Below, piece after piece: positions 1 through 5,999 of a DNA stretch of 7,366 nucleotides. A program made the translations under genes and the position numbers. Below the pieces are notes generated by a model. The model was not told the origin of the DNA, ran no database searches, and saw only the letters and a list, made by a program, of their open reading frames with translations. Position 1 is the first letter of the stretch. The number at the start of each line of letters is the position of its first letter. The DNA is from DASXBJ01 sp036491755 (GTDB taxonomy: Bacteria > Chloroflexota > Dormibacteria > Dormibacterales > Dormibacteraceae): positions 1 to 7,366 of the forward strand of contig DASXBJ010000150.1 in assembly GCA_036491755.1 (NCBI GenBank), written 5' to 3'.

Positions 1-135
1 CGCCAAACGCCCGCGCAACAGGATTCCCCCGTTCCACCCCCCCAGCGTATCGAGCGTGGCCTGGGCGGACGGGCTCCGCTCGGCCGCAACACTGCTCCCC
101 TTTCTACTCCACGCACCGCTGGTAGTGACTACTAA
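1..135 (+). CDS. Possible C-terminal tail of an unidentified protein (5' end outside window)
   Basis: The first forward frame is open from the left edge to a TAA at 133-135 and encodes 44 residues. They are rich in Pro, Gln, Arg and Gly (a PVPPPQR stretch early, ending TAGSDY), as in a disordered protein tail. No domain is recognisable and no function can be given. The frame was preferred because it stops before the hairpin at 194-222; the second forward frame runs on through that hairpin to 238 and reads poorly. If real, this gene converges on the membrane-protein gene and may share its terminator. A minus-strand frame starting near 90 and leaving the window cannot be excluded. Confidence 0.35.
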   Translation, partial: RQTPAQQDSPVPPPQRIERGLGGRAPLGRNTAPLSTPRTAGSDY

Positions 136-193
136 ATCAAGACCCTTCCATACACCGGAAAAGAGCAGCGCCTGCGGCGCAGCCGCACGCGCG

Positions 194-222
194 ATGAGGG
201 AAACCATCCGGGTTTCCCTCAT
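194..222 (-). terminator. Perfect 12-bp hairpin after the membrane-protein gene, possibly bidirectional
   Basis: ATGAGGGAAACC at 194-205 and GGTTTCCCTCAT at 211-222 are perfect inverted repeats around the 5-nt loop ATCCG. The stem begins 2 nt after the minus-strand TAG stop at 225-227. No T-run follows on either strand, so this is not a classical intrinsic terminator. Stems without U-tracts are common at gene ends in high-GC bacteria. Its place between two probably convergent genes fits a two-way terminator or a 3'-end stabiliser. Confidence 0.65.
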
Positions 223-224
223 AC

Positions 225-1085
225 CTAGGGGCCGCTGAGCTGTGTGTTGCAGGTGGGTATCGCCGCCGTCGCCGCCGCGATGTCCGCGCGCAGCGCGTAG
301 ACCGATGTCGCGTAGCGGGCGAGACCCTGCCTGTACTCGACGATGTTCCCGTCCACGAACCCTTTCTGGGACAGCTGCAGCGAGGTGTGGATGGCCGTCG
401 CATCGGGCGCGACCTTCGCGCCCGGTGTGGCGATGCAGAGCGGAAGGTACTGGTGATTCAGCGCACCGATCAAAGCCTGGTCAGAGTTGTCCGTCTCGAT
501 GATCGCGTCCTTGCAGCTGATCGTGAGCTGGCCGACGCATGTGACACGCAGGGTCTCGATCTTGTTTTCCAGGTCGACCATCGCAGGACCGACGACAACG
601 TTGAGGAAGTGGTCGGCGCGCGAGTAATCCGATCGCTGGGTCAGCGCAAACGGCCCTGTGGAGGCCGGATGGTTGGTGCTGGCGGCCGGGTGATTGCCGA
701 AGTTCAAAAGGCCAAGCGAGTTGACAACGACGGCCAGCACGATGAGGCCGATGACGCCGGCCGCCATGTAGAGATATTTATTGAGTCCGGTCTTGGTCTG
801 TTGGCGCCAGAGCGGGACGGCCATCGGCTGGGGAACGGGCGCCGCGTAGACGGGCGGCGCGGCGACAGGGCGCGGCCGCTGGGGCACCGGCTGGGGCGCC
901 GGGGCCACGGGGGCCTCGACCACGACCGGCGCTTCGACGCGCACCCCGTTCCAGGCCGGGAAGACGGCATGATTGGCGGCCGTCGAAGGGTCGGCTATCG
1001 GCAGCCACCGCGTGCCGTCCCAGATCCACTTGCCATCTGGCGACAGCATCGGTGCGCCCTGCGGAGGACTGGAGCCGACGGTCAT
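225..1085 (-). CDS. Membrane-anchored protein with DUF2510-like N-terminal WDG-x-RW motif, function unknown
   Basis: The protein has 286 residues from ATG 1085. Residues 14-30 (LSPDGKWIWDGTRWLPI) resemble the short Trp-rich repeat of DUF2510-type proteins, found at the cytoplasmic N-terminus of many actinobacterial membrane proteins. Residues 50-93 are a Pro/Ala/Val linker. Residues 104-127 form one strong hydrophobic segment preceded by basic residues (R94, K98, K103), so it is probably a signal anchor with the C-terminus outside. The exported part (about 130-286) has four cysteines (C183, C191, C217, C279) that could pair, and reads as helical with no family I recognise. The frame also opens at GTG 1190, but those 35 extra residues lie in AT-richer intergenic-like DNA, and a -10-like TAGATT sits 10 nt before ATG 1085, so the short form is preferred. 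Its role is unknown; it is divergent from deoC and need not be linked to salvage. Confidence 0.75.
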   Translation of the reverse strand: MTVGSSPPQGAPMLSPDGKWIWDGTRWLPIADPSTAANHAVFPAWNGVRVEAPVVVEAPVAPAPQPVPQRPRPVAAPPVYAAPVPQPMAVPLWRQQTKTGLNKYLYMAAGVIGLIVLAVVVNSLGLLNFGNHPAASTNHPASTGPFALTQRSDYSRADHFLNVVVGPAMVDLENKIETLRVTCVGQLTISCKDAIIETDNSDQALIGALNHQYLPLCIATPGAKVAPDATAIHTSLQLSQKGFVDGNIVEYRQGLARYATSVYALRADIAAATAAIPTCNTQLSGP

Positions 1086-1095
1086 GAGGACGTCA

Positions 1096-1101
1096 AATCT
1101 A
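1096..1101 (-). promoter_or_regulatory. Candidate -10 element (TAGATT) of the membrane-protein gene
   Basis: On the minus strand TAGATT fits the TANNNT form of a -10 box and ends 10 nt before ATG 1085. A transcript starting about 7 nt downstream would have a leader of only a few nucleotides. No good -35 is visible; a TTGAAT lies at a spacing of 14 nt, which is too short. No Shine-Dalgarno sequence precedes the ATG, which fits leaderless translation. Confidence 0.45.
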
Positions 1102-1197
1102 GGGCTCGCGCTCGAATTCAAGCTGAGTTTAGGTAGTAAAGAATTGTTTAGGGCGGGGTTGGGCCCGCGTCCAAGATCGTTGGTAGTCACGCCGTCG

Positions 1198-1203
1198 CAT
1201 AAT
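1198..1203 (+). promoter_or_regulatory. Candidate -10 element (CATAAT) of the deoC operon
   Basis: CATAAT differs from TATAAT at one position and ends 8 nt before ATG 1212, or 5 nt before the overlapping GTG 1209. No purine-rich ribosome-binding site is present, so a leaderless or near-leaderless mRNA is likely. No -35 is obvious at 16-18 nt. It lies in the gap shared with the divergent membrane-protein gene. Confidence 0.4.
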
Positions 1204-1211
1204 CCCCAGTG

Positions 1212-2135
1212 ATGGCGACCGCGCTCTCACTGACCCATCTCGGATCGCTGATGCGCGGGGTGCGCAGCGTCGACCAGGTCGGCGCGGACGAGCGCGCCGC
1301 GTCACTGGCCAAGCGATCGATCAAGAAGTCCTCCAAGCTCTGGGCCCTCGACCTGGCGATCCGGTGCATGGACCTGACCACCCTGGAGGGCGCCGACACA
1401 GTGGGCAAGGTGGCCGCGATGTGCGCCAAGGCCATACGTCCCAAGCCAGGCGACCGGACCGTGCCCTCCGTCGCCGCGGTGTGCGTCTACCCGTCTCGGA
1501 TCGCGGACTGCGTGGCGCACCTGTCGGGCAGCGACGTTCGCGTGGCCTCTGTCGCCACGGCATTCCCCTCCGGCCAGAGCTTCACCTCGATCAAGGTCGC
1601 CGAAACCGAGGAGGCCGTCCGCGCCGGTGCGAACGAGATCGACATGGTGATCGACCGCGGCGCTTTCCTCGCCGGCGACTACCAGCGCGTGTACGACGAG
1701 ATCGTCGCCATCAAAGAGGCGTGCGGCCCCGCCCACCTGAAGGTGATCCTCGAAACGGGCGAGCTCGGCACCTACGACGCGGTGCGCCGGGCGAGCATCC
1801 TCGCCATGGCGGCCGGCGCCGACTTCATCAAGACATCGACTGGCAAGATCCAGCCCGCCGCAACGCTGCCCGTCAGCCTCGTGATGATGGAATCGATCCG
1901 CGATTTCATGCGCGAGACGGGCCGGCCCGTGGGCTTCAAGGCGGCGGGCGGGATCCGCACGTCGAAGCAGGCGATCGCCTACCTGGTCGTGACATACGAA
2001 ACCCTCGGACCGGAGTGGATGACCCCTGGGCGACTGCGCCTGGGTGCGTCCACCCTGCTGAACGACGTCCTGATGCAGATCGAGAAGGAACGCAGTGGCG
2101 CCTACCAGTCGGGCGACTACTTCACGATCGACTAA
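1212..2135 (+). CDS. deoC: Deoxyribose-phosphate aldolase (DERA), long form
   Basis: This cytosolic class I aldolase splits 2-deoxy-D-ribose 5-phosphate into D-glyceraldehyde 3-phosphate and acetaldehyde during deoxynucleoside breakdown. From ATG 1212 it has 307 residues. Seen here are DLTTLEG at 54-60, CVYP at 91-94, the EIDMVID strand with D144 (E. coli D102), the Schiff-base lysine K207 in FIKTSTGK (E. coli K167), and K243 in GFKAAGGIRT (E. coli K201). The E. coli enzyme is about 260 residues; this longer form, with LGPEW (265-269) and RLGASTLLNDV (275-286), matches the human DERA subtype as I remember it. The overlapping GTG at 1209 would add one residue; ATG is chosen. It is the first gene of the cluster, 25 nt before the aldehyde dehydrogenase that could consume its acetaldehyde. 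The active-site residues are intact. Confidence 0.96.
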   Translation: MATALSLTHLGSLMRGVRSVDQVGADERAASLAKRSIKKSSKLWALDLAIRCMDLTTLEGADTVGKVAAMCAKAIRPKPGDRTVPSVAAVCVYPSRIADCVAHLSGSDVRVASVATAFPSGQSFTSIKVAETEEAVRAGANEIDMVIDRGAFLAGDYQRVYDEIVAIKEACGPAHLKVILETGELGTYDAVRRASILAMAAGADFIKTSTGKIQPAATLPVSLVMMESIRDFMRETGRPVGFKAAGGIRTSKQAIAYLVVTYETLGPEWMTPGRLRLGASTLLNDVLMQIEKERSGAYQSGDYFTID

Positions 2136-2151
2136 CCGCCTATATAGATAG

Positions 2152-2158
2152 AAGGAAG
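2152..2158 (+). promoter_or_regulatory. Shine-Dalgarno site of the first aldehyde dehydrogenase gene
   Basis: AAGGAAG lies 2 nt before ATG 2161, with its AGGA core (2153-2156) 4 nt away. The genes that appear to begin transcripts in this window lack such a site, so this one fits an internal operon gene. The preceding TATATAGATA (2141-2150) is the most AT-rich spot in the cluster, but a promoter there would start the RNA inside or after the Shine-Dalgarno site. Confidence 0.6.
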
Positions 2159-2160
2159 AC

Positions 2161-3651
2161 ATGGCCCTGACCAAGAAGCAAGCGTCCGAGCTGGCCAAGC
2201 GCCCCGCTGAAGGCGACGGTCTCTTCGAGTACGCGCCCGCGCCGGAGTCGATCGACCATGTTCGCATCCAGCCGCGATATGGGCTCTTCATCGGCGGCCG
2301 GATGGTCGACCCGCACAGCAAGAAGCGATTTCCCACCATCAACCCGGCAACCGAGCGCAAGCTCGCGGAGGTCTCCGAAGCCGGCGAGGTCGACGTCGAC
2401 CACGCGGTCAAGGCGGCCGGCAGAGTGTTTGACTCCTGGTCGCGCCTGGCTCCGTCGCGGCGGGCGCGCTACCTCTACCGCATCTCGCGGCTCATCCAGG
2501 AGCGCGCGCGTGAGCTGGCGGTCGTGGAGACGATGGACGGCGGCAAGCCCATCAAGGAATCGCGCGACGTCGACATCCCTCTCGCCGCGGCGCACTTCTT
2601 CTACTACGCGGGCTGGGCGGACAAGCTCGAGTGGGCCTTTCCCAACCGCAAGCCGCGGCCGCTCGGCGTCACAGGACAGGTCATCCCGTGGAACTTCCCC
2701 CTGCTCATGCTCGCCTGGAAGATCGCGCCGGCGCTGGCCGCCGGCAACACGGTCGTCCTCAAGCCTGCGGAGACTACGCCCCTTTCCGCGTTGCTCTTCG
2801 CCGAGATCTGCATGCAGGCAGGCCTGCCGGCTGGAGTCGTGAACATCCTCACCGGCGCCGGCAGGACCGGGTCGCTGCTCGTGAGCCACCCAGGTGTCAA
2901 GAAGGTGGCCTTCACCGGTTCCACCGAGGTCGGCAAGCTGATCCAGCGCGCGCTCGCCGGAACCGGCAAGAAGCTCACGCTGGAGCTTGGCGGCAAGGCG
3001 GCGAACATCGTCTTCGAGGACGCGCCCCTCGACCAGGCGGTGGAGGGCATCGTCAACGGCATCTACTTCAACCAGGGCCACGTGTGCTGCGCGGGCAGCC
3101 GGCTCCTGGTCCAGGAGTCGATCGCCGAACCGCTCCTGGAGAAGCTGAAGCGCCGTCTTTCGACGTTGCGGCTGGGCGACCCGCTGGACAAGAACACCGA
3201 CATCGGCGCGATCAACTCGCGCGCCCAGCTGGAGAAGATCCAGGGCCTCGTCGCTTCGGGGATCGAGGAGGGCGCCGAGCTCTATCAGCCGGAATGCGTT
3301 CTGCCCGAGCGCGGCTTCTGGTTTCCGCCCACCATCTTCACCAACGTCGCGCAGTCCTACCGGATCGCACGCGAGGAGATCTTCGGACCGGTCCTGTCCG
3401 TGCTCACGTTTCGCACTCCCGCCGAGGCGGTGGAGAAGGCGAACAACACGCCGTACGGCCTGTCCGCCGGAGTGTGGACGGACAAGGGCTCGCGGATCCT
3501 GTGGATGGCGGAACGGATGCGAGCGGGCGTGGTGTGGGCGAACACCTTCAACCGGTTCGACCCGACCTCACCCTTCGGCGGCTACAAGGAATCAGGCTAC
3601 GGCAGGGAGGGCGGCGTCCACGGACTGCTCCCTTACGTGGAGCTCAACTGA
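2161..3651 (+). CDS. NAD(P)-dependent aldehyde dehydrogenase, full length
   Basis: The 496-residue protein of the ALDH superfamily oxidises an aldehyde to its acid with NAD(P)+ in the cytosol. Visible motifs are PWNFP (176-180, N178 oxyanion), LKPAET (200-205, cofactor lysine K201), FTGSTEVG (251-258), LELGGK (274-279, general base E275), FNQGHVCCAGSR (303-314, catalytic C309) and EEIFGP (405-410). All core residues are present. The order deoC-ALDH suggests acetaldehyde from DeoC as substrate, but sequence cannot fix specificity; betaine- or phenylacetaldehyde-type enzymes share these motifs. The C-terminus stops at PYVELN, several residues short of the usual (Y)TEVKTVW strand used in oligomerisation. 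Its TGA shares an A with the next ATG, so translation of the two dehydrogenase-like proteins is probably coupled. Confidence 0.95.
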   Translation: MALTKKQASELAKRPAEGDGLFEYAPAPESIDHVRIQPRYGLFIGGRMVDPHSKKRFPTINPATERKLAEVSEAGEVDVDHAVKAAGRVFDSWSRLAPSRRARYLYRISRLIQERARELAVVETMDGGKPIKESRDVDIPLAAAHFFYYAGWADKLEWAFPNRKPRPLGVTGQVIPWNFPLLMLAWKIAPALAAGNTVVLKPAETTPLSALLFAEICMQAGLPAGVVNILTGAGRTGSLLVSHPGVKKVAFTGSTEVGKLIQRALAGTGKKLTLELGGKAANIVFEDAPLDQAVEGIVNGIYFNQGHVCCAGSRLLVQESIAEPLLEKLKRRLSTLRLGDPLDKNTDIGAINSRAQLEKIQGLVASGIEEGAELYQPECVLPERGFWFPPTIFTNVAQSYRIAREEIFGPVLSVLTFRTPAEAVEKANNTPYGLSAGVWTDKGSRILWMAERMRAGVVWANTFNRFDPTSPFGGYKESGYGREGGVHGLLPYVELN

Positions 3652-4457
3652 TGGAGGTCCGCAAGACCTACAAGCTCTTCGTCAACGGCGAGTTCGTGCG
3701 CTCGGAGTCGGGTCGGGCGTACAGGCCCACGGGCAACGTCAACGTGCCGCGCGGCTCGCGCAAGGACCTGAGGGACGCGGTGCGCGCGGCGAGGACGGCC
3801 TTCCCGGGCTGGGCCGGTCGCACCGCGATGAACCGCGGGCAGATCCTTTATCGCGCGGCCGAGATGCTCGACGGTCGCACAGCTCAGTTCGTCGAGCTGC
3901 TGGGCGGCCGCGCGCCCGCGCGGCGCGAGGTCGAGCAGGCCGTCGAGGTGCTCGTCTGGTACGCGGGTTGGTCGGACAAGCTGTCCCAGGTCACCGGAAC
4001 GGTGAACCCGGTCGCGGGCCCTTACTTCAACTTCACGATCCCCGAACCGACCGGCGTGGTCGCCATCGTGGCGCCGGAGGAACCACGGCTGGTCGGCCTG
4101 GTGCGCCGCCTCGCTCCCGCGCTGTGCGGCGGCAACGTGGTGGTTGCGCTGGCGCCCGAATCCGATCCCCTGCCCGCGCTGACGTTCGCCGAGGTCCTCG
4201 CGACCAGCGATTTTCCAGCAGGCGTGGTCAACGTGCTCAGCGGCCAGCGCCGCGAGCTGCTCCCGTGGCTCGCCGCGCACATGGACGTCAACGCGATCGA
4301 CGCTGCCGCTTGCACGGACGAAGAGATGAAGACCATCGAGGTGGCCGCGGCCGACAACGTGAAGAGAGTGATCAAGGTCGCATCCGAAGAGCAGAGCCCG
4401 TACCTGATCGCCGCCTTCATGGAAATGAAGACGGTCTGGCATCCCATCGGAGTCTGA
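3651..4457 (+). CDS. Aldehyde dehydrogenase-like protein lacking the catalytic domain (probable pseudoenzyme)
   Basis: The 268-residue protein begins in the TGATG overlap with the upstream dehydrogenase and has GGAG 8 nt before its ATG. Residues 7-200 align without large gaps to upstream-protein residues 41-234: YAGWSDKL (104-111), GNVVVALAPES (161-171) and GVVNVLSG (191-198). Active-site signatures are gone: PWNFP reads APEEP (141-145), the cofactor lysine is L167, and FTGST is unrecognisable near 217-223. Nothing resembles LELGGK, the catalytic cysteine or EEIFGP. The end, AAFMEMKTVWHPIGV (254-268), instead resembles the final (Y)TEVKTVW strand of complete ALDHs. The protein therefore looks like a cofactor-type domain plus oligomerisation segments with the catalytic domain cut out. 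The frame is clean, which argues for a maintained gene, not decay. A structural or regulatory partner of the full-length enzyme is inferred; enzymatic activity is unlikely. Confidence 0.88.
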   Translation: MEVRKTYKLFVNGEFVRSESGRAYRPTGNVNVPRGSRKDLRDAVRAARTAFPGWAGRTAMNRGQILYRAAEMLDGRTAQFVELLGGRAPARREVEQAVEVLVWYAGWSDKLSQVTGTVNPVAGPYFNFTIPEPTGVVAIVAPEEPRLVGLVRRLAPALCGGNVVVALAPESDPLPALTFAEVLATSDFPAGVVNVLSGQRRELLPWLAAHMDVNAIDAAACTDEEMKTIEVAAADNVKRVIKVASEEQSPYLIAAFMEMKTVWHPIGV

Positions 4458-4464
4458 GCGCCAC

Positions 4465-4470
4465 TAGAAT
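4465..4470 (+). promoter_or_regulatory. Candidate internal promoter (-10 TAGAAT) before hpt
   Basis: TAGAAT matches TATAAT at five of six positions and ends 9 nt before ATG 4480, so a transcript would begin within about 3 nt of the start codon. No Shine-Dalgarno sequence lies in the 22-nt gap and no clear -35 is seen. hpt and the adenosine deaminase gene may thus have their own near-leaderless transcript as well as read-through from deoC. Confidence 0.5.
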
Positions 4471-4479
4471 TTAGCCTGC

Positions 4480-5061
4480 ATGGCTGAGGTCCTGACCAGA
4501 CCCGTCCCGGTGGAGAGCACGACCTCTCGCCTGGACAGGCCCGCGGCAGGCAAGCCGATGCTCAGCTCGATCCGCATCTCTCGCCGCGTCCACCAGCTCG
4601 GACGCCAGATCTCCACCCTCTACGCCGACATCGATACTCCGCTGGTCATGGTCGTGATCCTCAAGGGCGCGACTGTTTTCGCCGCGGACCTTCTACGCAG
4701 CCTGAGCATCCCCGCCGAGCTCGAGTTCGTTCGAGCGTCCAGCTATCCCACCGGCACCTCGAGCAACGGCAAGCTGAAGCTTGCGCACATGGTCGAGGGC
4801 ACTCTCGTCGGCCGGCACGTCCTGCTCGTGGAGGACATCATCGACTCCGGTGTGACCATCACCGCGATCATCAAGCGCTTCAAGCGGCTCGGCGCGGCGT
4901 CAGTACGCATCGCGGCATTGCTCGACCGGCCGGCGCGACGGGAGGTCAAAGTCCACATCGACTTCTGCGGCTTCGTCATCCCCGACCGGTTCGTGATCGG
5001 CTACGGCCTCGACTACGCGGGCCTGTATCGCGAGCTGCCCCACATCTATTCGCTGACCTAA
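4480..5061 (+). CDS. hpt: Hypoxanthine (guanine) phosphoribosyltransferase
   Basis: This cytosolic purine-salvage enzyme joins hypoxanthine (often also guanine) to PRPP, giving IMP (GMP) and pyrophosphate. The protein has 193 residues. Motifs seen are the pyrophosphate loop VILKGA (59-64), the flexible-loop SSY (87-89), the PRPP-binding site LLVEDIIDSGVTI (115-127) with the acidic pair E118/D119, and the base-binding tail GFVIPDRFVIGYGLDYA (164-180). The LLDKP-type lysine usual in bacterial HPRTs is R150 here (LLDRPARR), a conservative change. The first 25 or so residues are not conserved in type; a later start at ATG 4558 (M27) would give a protein nearer the usual 175-185, but the -10 spacing supports 4480. 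It lies 11 nt before the adenosine deaminase frame; together they lead from adenosine via inosine and hypoxanthine to IMP if a nucleoside phosphorylase or hydrolase, not seen here, is present. Confidence 0.94.
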   Translation: MAEVLTRPVPVESTTSRLDRPAAGKPMLSSIRISRRVHQLGRQISTLYADIDTPLVMVVILKGATVFAADLLRSLSIPAELEFVRASSYPTGTSSNGKLKLAHMVEGTLVGRHVLLVEDIIDSGVTITAIIKRFKRLGAASVRIAALLDRPARREVKVHIDFCGFVIPDRFVIGYGLDYAGLYRELPHIYSLT

Positions 5062-5063
5062 GC

Positions 5064-5067
5064 AGGG
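5064..5067 (+). promoter_or_regulatory. Ribosome-binding site supporting a non-standard ATT start for adenosine deaminase
   Basis: AGGG at 5064-5067 lies 3 nt after the hpt stop and 5 nt before ATT 5073, a usual Shine-Dalgarno distance. No ATG, GTG or TTG occurs in the deaminase frame between the hpt stop and GTG 5133, which is too late. The site is short, so this is suggestive only. Confidence 0.4.
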
Positions 5068-5072
5068 CAAAT

Positions 5073-5999
5073 ATTCCGGCCGACTTCACGGCGTGGGCCA
5101 AGGCCGAGCTGCACTGCCATCTAGATGGCGCGGTGCGACCCGCCACGGCGGCGGAGCTTGCCCGCGAGCAAGAGCTGGATCTACCACAGCCTCTCCAAAT
5201 GGTCGCGCCCGACGGCTGCGCGAGCCAGGCCGAATTCATCGGCTACTTCGCCGATGCCATCGCCGTGCTGCAGACAGAGAGCGCCCTGGAGAGAGCGGCT
5301 CTCGAGCTGGGCATCGACTCGGCCGCGGAGAACATCGACTACCTCGAGGTCCGCTGGGCGCCCAGGCTGCACCTGCGAGGAGGGCTCAGCGTCGATCGGG
5401 TGATCCGCGCCGTGCTGACCGGCCTGGAGGCGGCGCCCCTGCGCGCCGTCGCCATCGTGTGCGCCATGAGGCAGGATTCGCCCGAGGAGAACGTGGCGCT
5501 CGCGCATGAGGCCGGCAGGTTCGCGGGTGCCGGCGTGGTCGGGTTCGACCTGGCCGGGGATGAGGTGCGTTATCCCGCCGCGCCGCAGAGATCCGCGTTC
5601 GCAGCCGCTCGCGCCGCGGGCCTGCACCTCACATGCCACGCCGGCGAGGCGGGGGAGCCGTCGAACGTCGAAGAGGCACTGAACCTCGGCGTGGAGAGGA
5701 TCGCGCACGGAGTGATCGGCGCGCGCAACCCGCGCATCGTCGATCGGATCCGCCGGGAGGGCGTGGTGCTCGACCTCTGCCCGACCGCCAACTGGAAGTG
5801 CAAGGCGGTGCCCTCGCTCGCCGAGCATCCGCTCCCGCGCCTGCTGCGCGCCGGGGTCCGCTGCACCATCAGCACCGACTCGCGCACGGTGGCGGACACC
5901 ACTCTCAGCCGCGAGTTCAGGCTGGCGTCGGAGATGGGATTGACCGACGACGAGCTGCGGCACTGCAACGCAATTGCCTACGAGGCGCAGTTCGGTTAA
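5073..5999 (+). CDS. add: Adenosine deaminase, start codon uncertain
   Basis: This zinc-dependent hydrolase converts (deoxy)adenosine to (deoxy)inosine. Numbered from ATT 5073 (308 residues), it shows zinc ligands H14 and H16 in AELHCHLDG, VRWAP (93-97), GFDLAGDE (157-164), H189 and E192 in CHAGE, H212 in AHG, PTAN (237-240), AVPSLAEHPLPRLL (245-258) and metal ligand D269 in STDSR. The second Asp of the usual TDD is S270; other deaminases carry TDN. The first standard start, GTG 5133, would remove the HCH zinc motif and strand 1, so it must be wrong for an active enzyme. ATT 5073 with AGGG upstream is the best fit; CTG 5109, or GTG 5093 with one G fewer in GGG at 5095-5097, are alternatives. 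The C-terminus ends at EAQFG, shorter than the usual tail after this helix, where it meets the convergent HNH gene. Confidence 0.88.
   Translation: MPADFTAWAKAELHCHLDGAVRPATAAELAREQELDLPQPLQMVAPDGCASQAEFIGYFADAIAVLQTESALERAALELGIDSAAENIDYLEVRWAPRLHLRGGLSVDRVIRAVLTGLEAAPLRAVAIVCAMRQDSPEENVALAHEAGRFAGAGVVGFDLAGDEVRYPAAPQRSAFAAARAAGLHLTCHAGEAGEPSNVEEALNLGVERIAHGVIGARNPRIVDRIRREGVVLDLCPTANWKCKAVPSLAEHPLPRLLRAGVRCTISTDSRTVADTTLSREFRLASEMGLTDDELRHCNAIAYEAQFG
5996..5999. other. TTAA shared by the stop codons of two convergent genes
   Basis: The deaminase stop is TAA at 5997-5999 and the HNH gene's stop is TAA on the minus strand at 5998-5996, so both are read from the single palindrome TTAA. There is no intergenic space and no hairpin terminator in or next to the overlap. 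The 3' ends of the two transcripts must therefore be antisense to each other. Confidence 0.9.

Noticed and set aside
1..90. Minus-strand gene starting near 90 behind a GGGGAG-like site and leaving the window; or an RNA gene at the left edge
   Set aside because: The encoded residues (Arg/Pro/Gly-rich) look like random GC-rich translation, and no tRNA T-arm, SRP, tmRNA or RNase P signature could be found.
118..136. Small palindrome GTAGT-G-ACTAC at the end of the left-edge frame
   Set aside because: Arms of five bases around a single base are expected by chance and no second copy was seen; it overlaps a probable stop codon.
1086..1190. GTG 1190 start giving the membrane protein 35 more residues
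   Set aside because: The extra part lies in AT-richer DNA without protein-like character, and a -10-like element (1096-1101) would sit inside the gene. Kept only as an alternative start.
2141..2150. TATATAGATA as an internal promoter before the first ALDH gene
   Set aside because: A start site 7 nt downstream would cut into the good Shine-Dalgarno site at 2152-2158; the short gap and the pathway link favour co-transcription with deoC.
1302..2411. Long antisense frames opposite deoC and the ALDH genes, including 2140-3081 and 3633-4442
   Set aside because: They show no motifs, are rich in Arg, Gly, His and Asp as expected for antisense frames in high-GC genes, and overlie well-supported genes.
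2631..3650. Long open frame running into the short ALDH gene (608 residues in total)
   Set aside because: The part before 3651 is an Arg/Gly/Pro-rich shadow of the full-length ALDH in another frame; the real protein begins at ATG 3651.
5133..5999. Adenosine deaminase starting at GTG 5133 (288 residues)
   Set aside because: This start drops AELHCHLDG, which holds two zinc ligands and is clearly encoded in the same frame just upstream.
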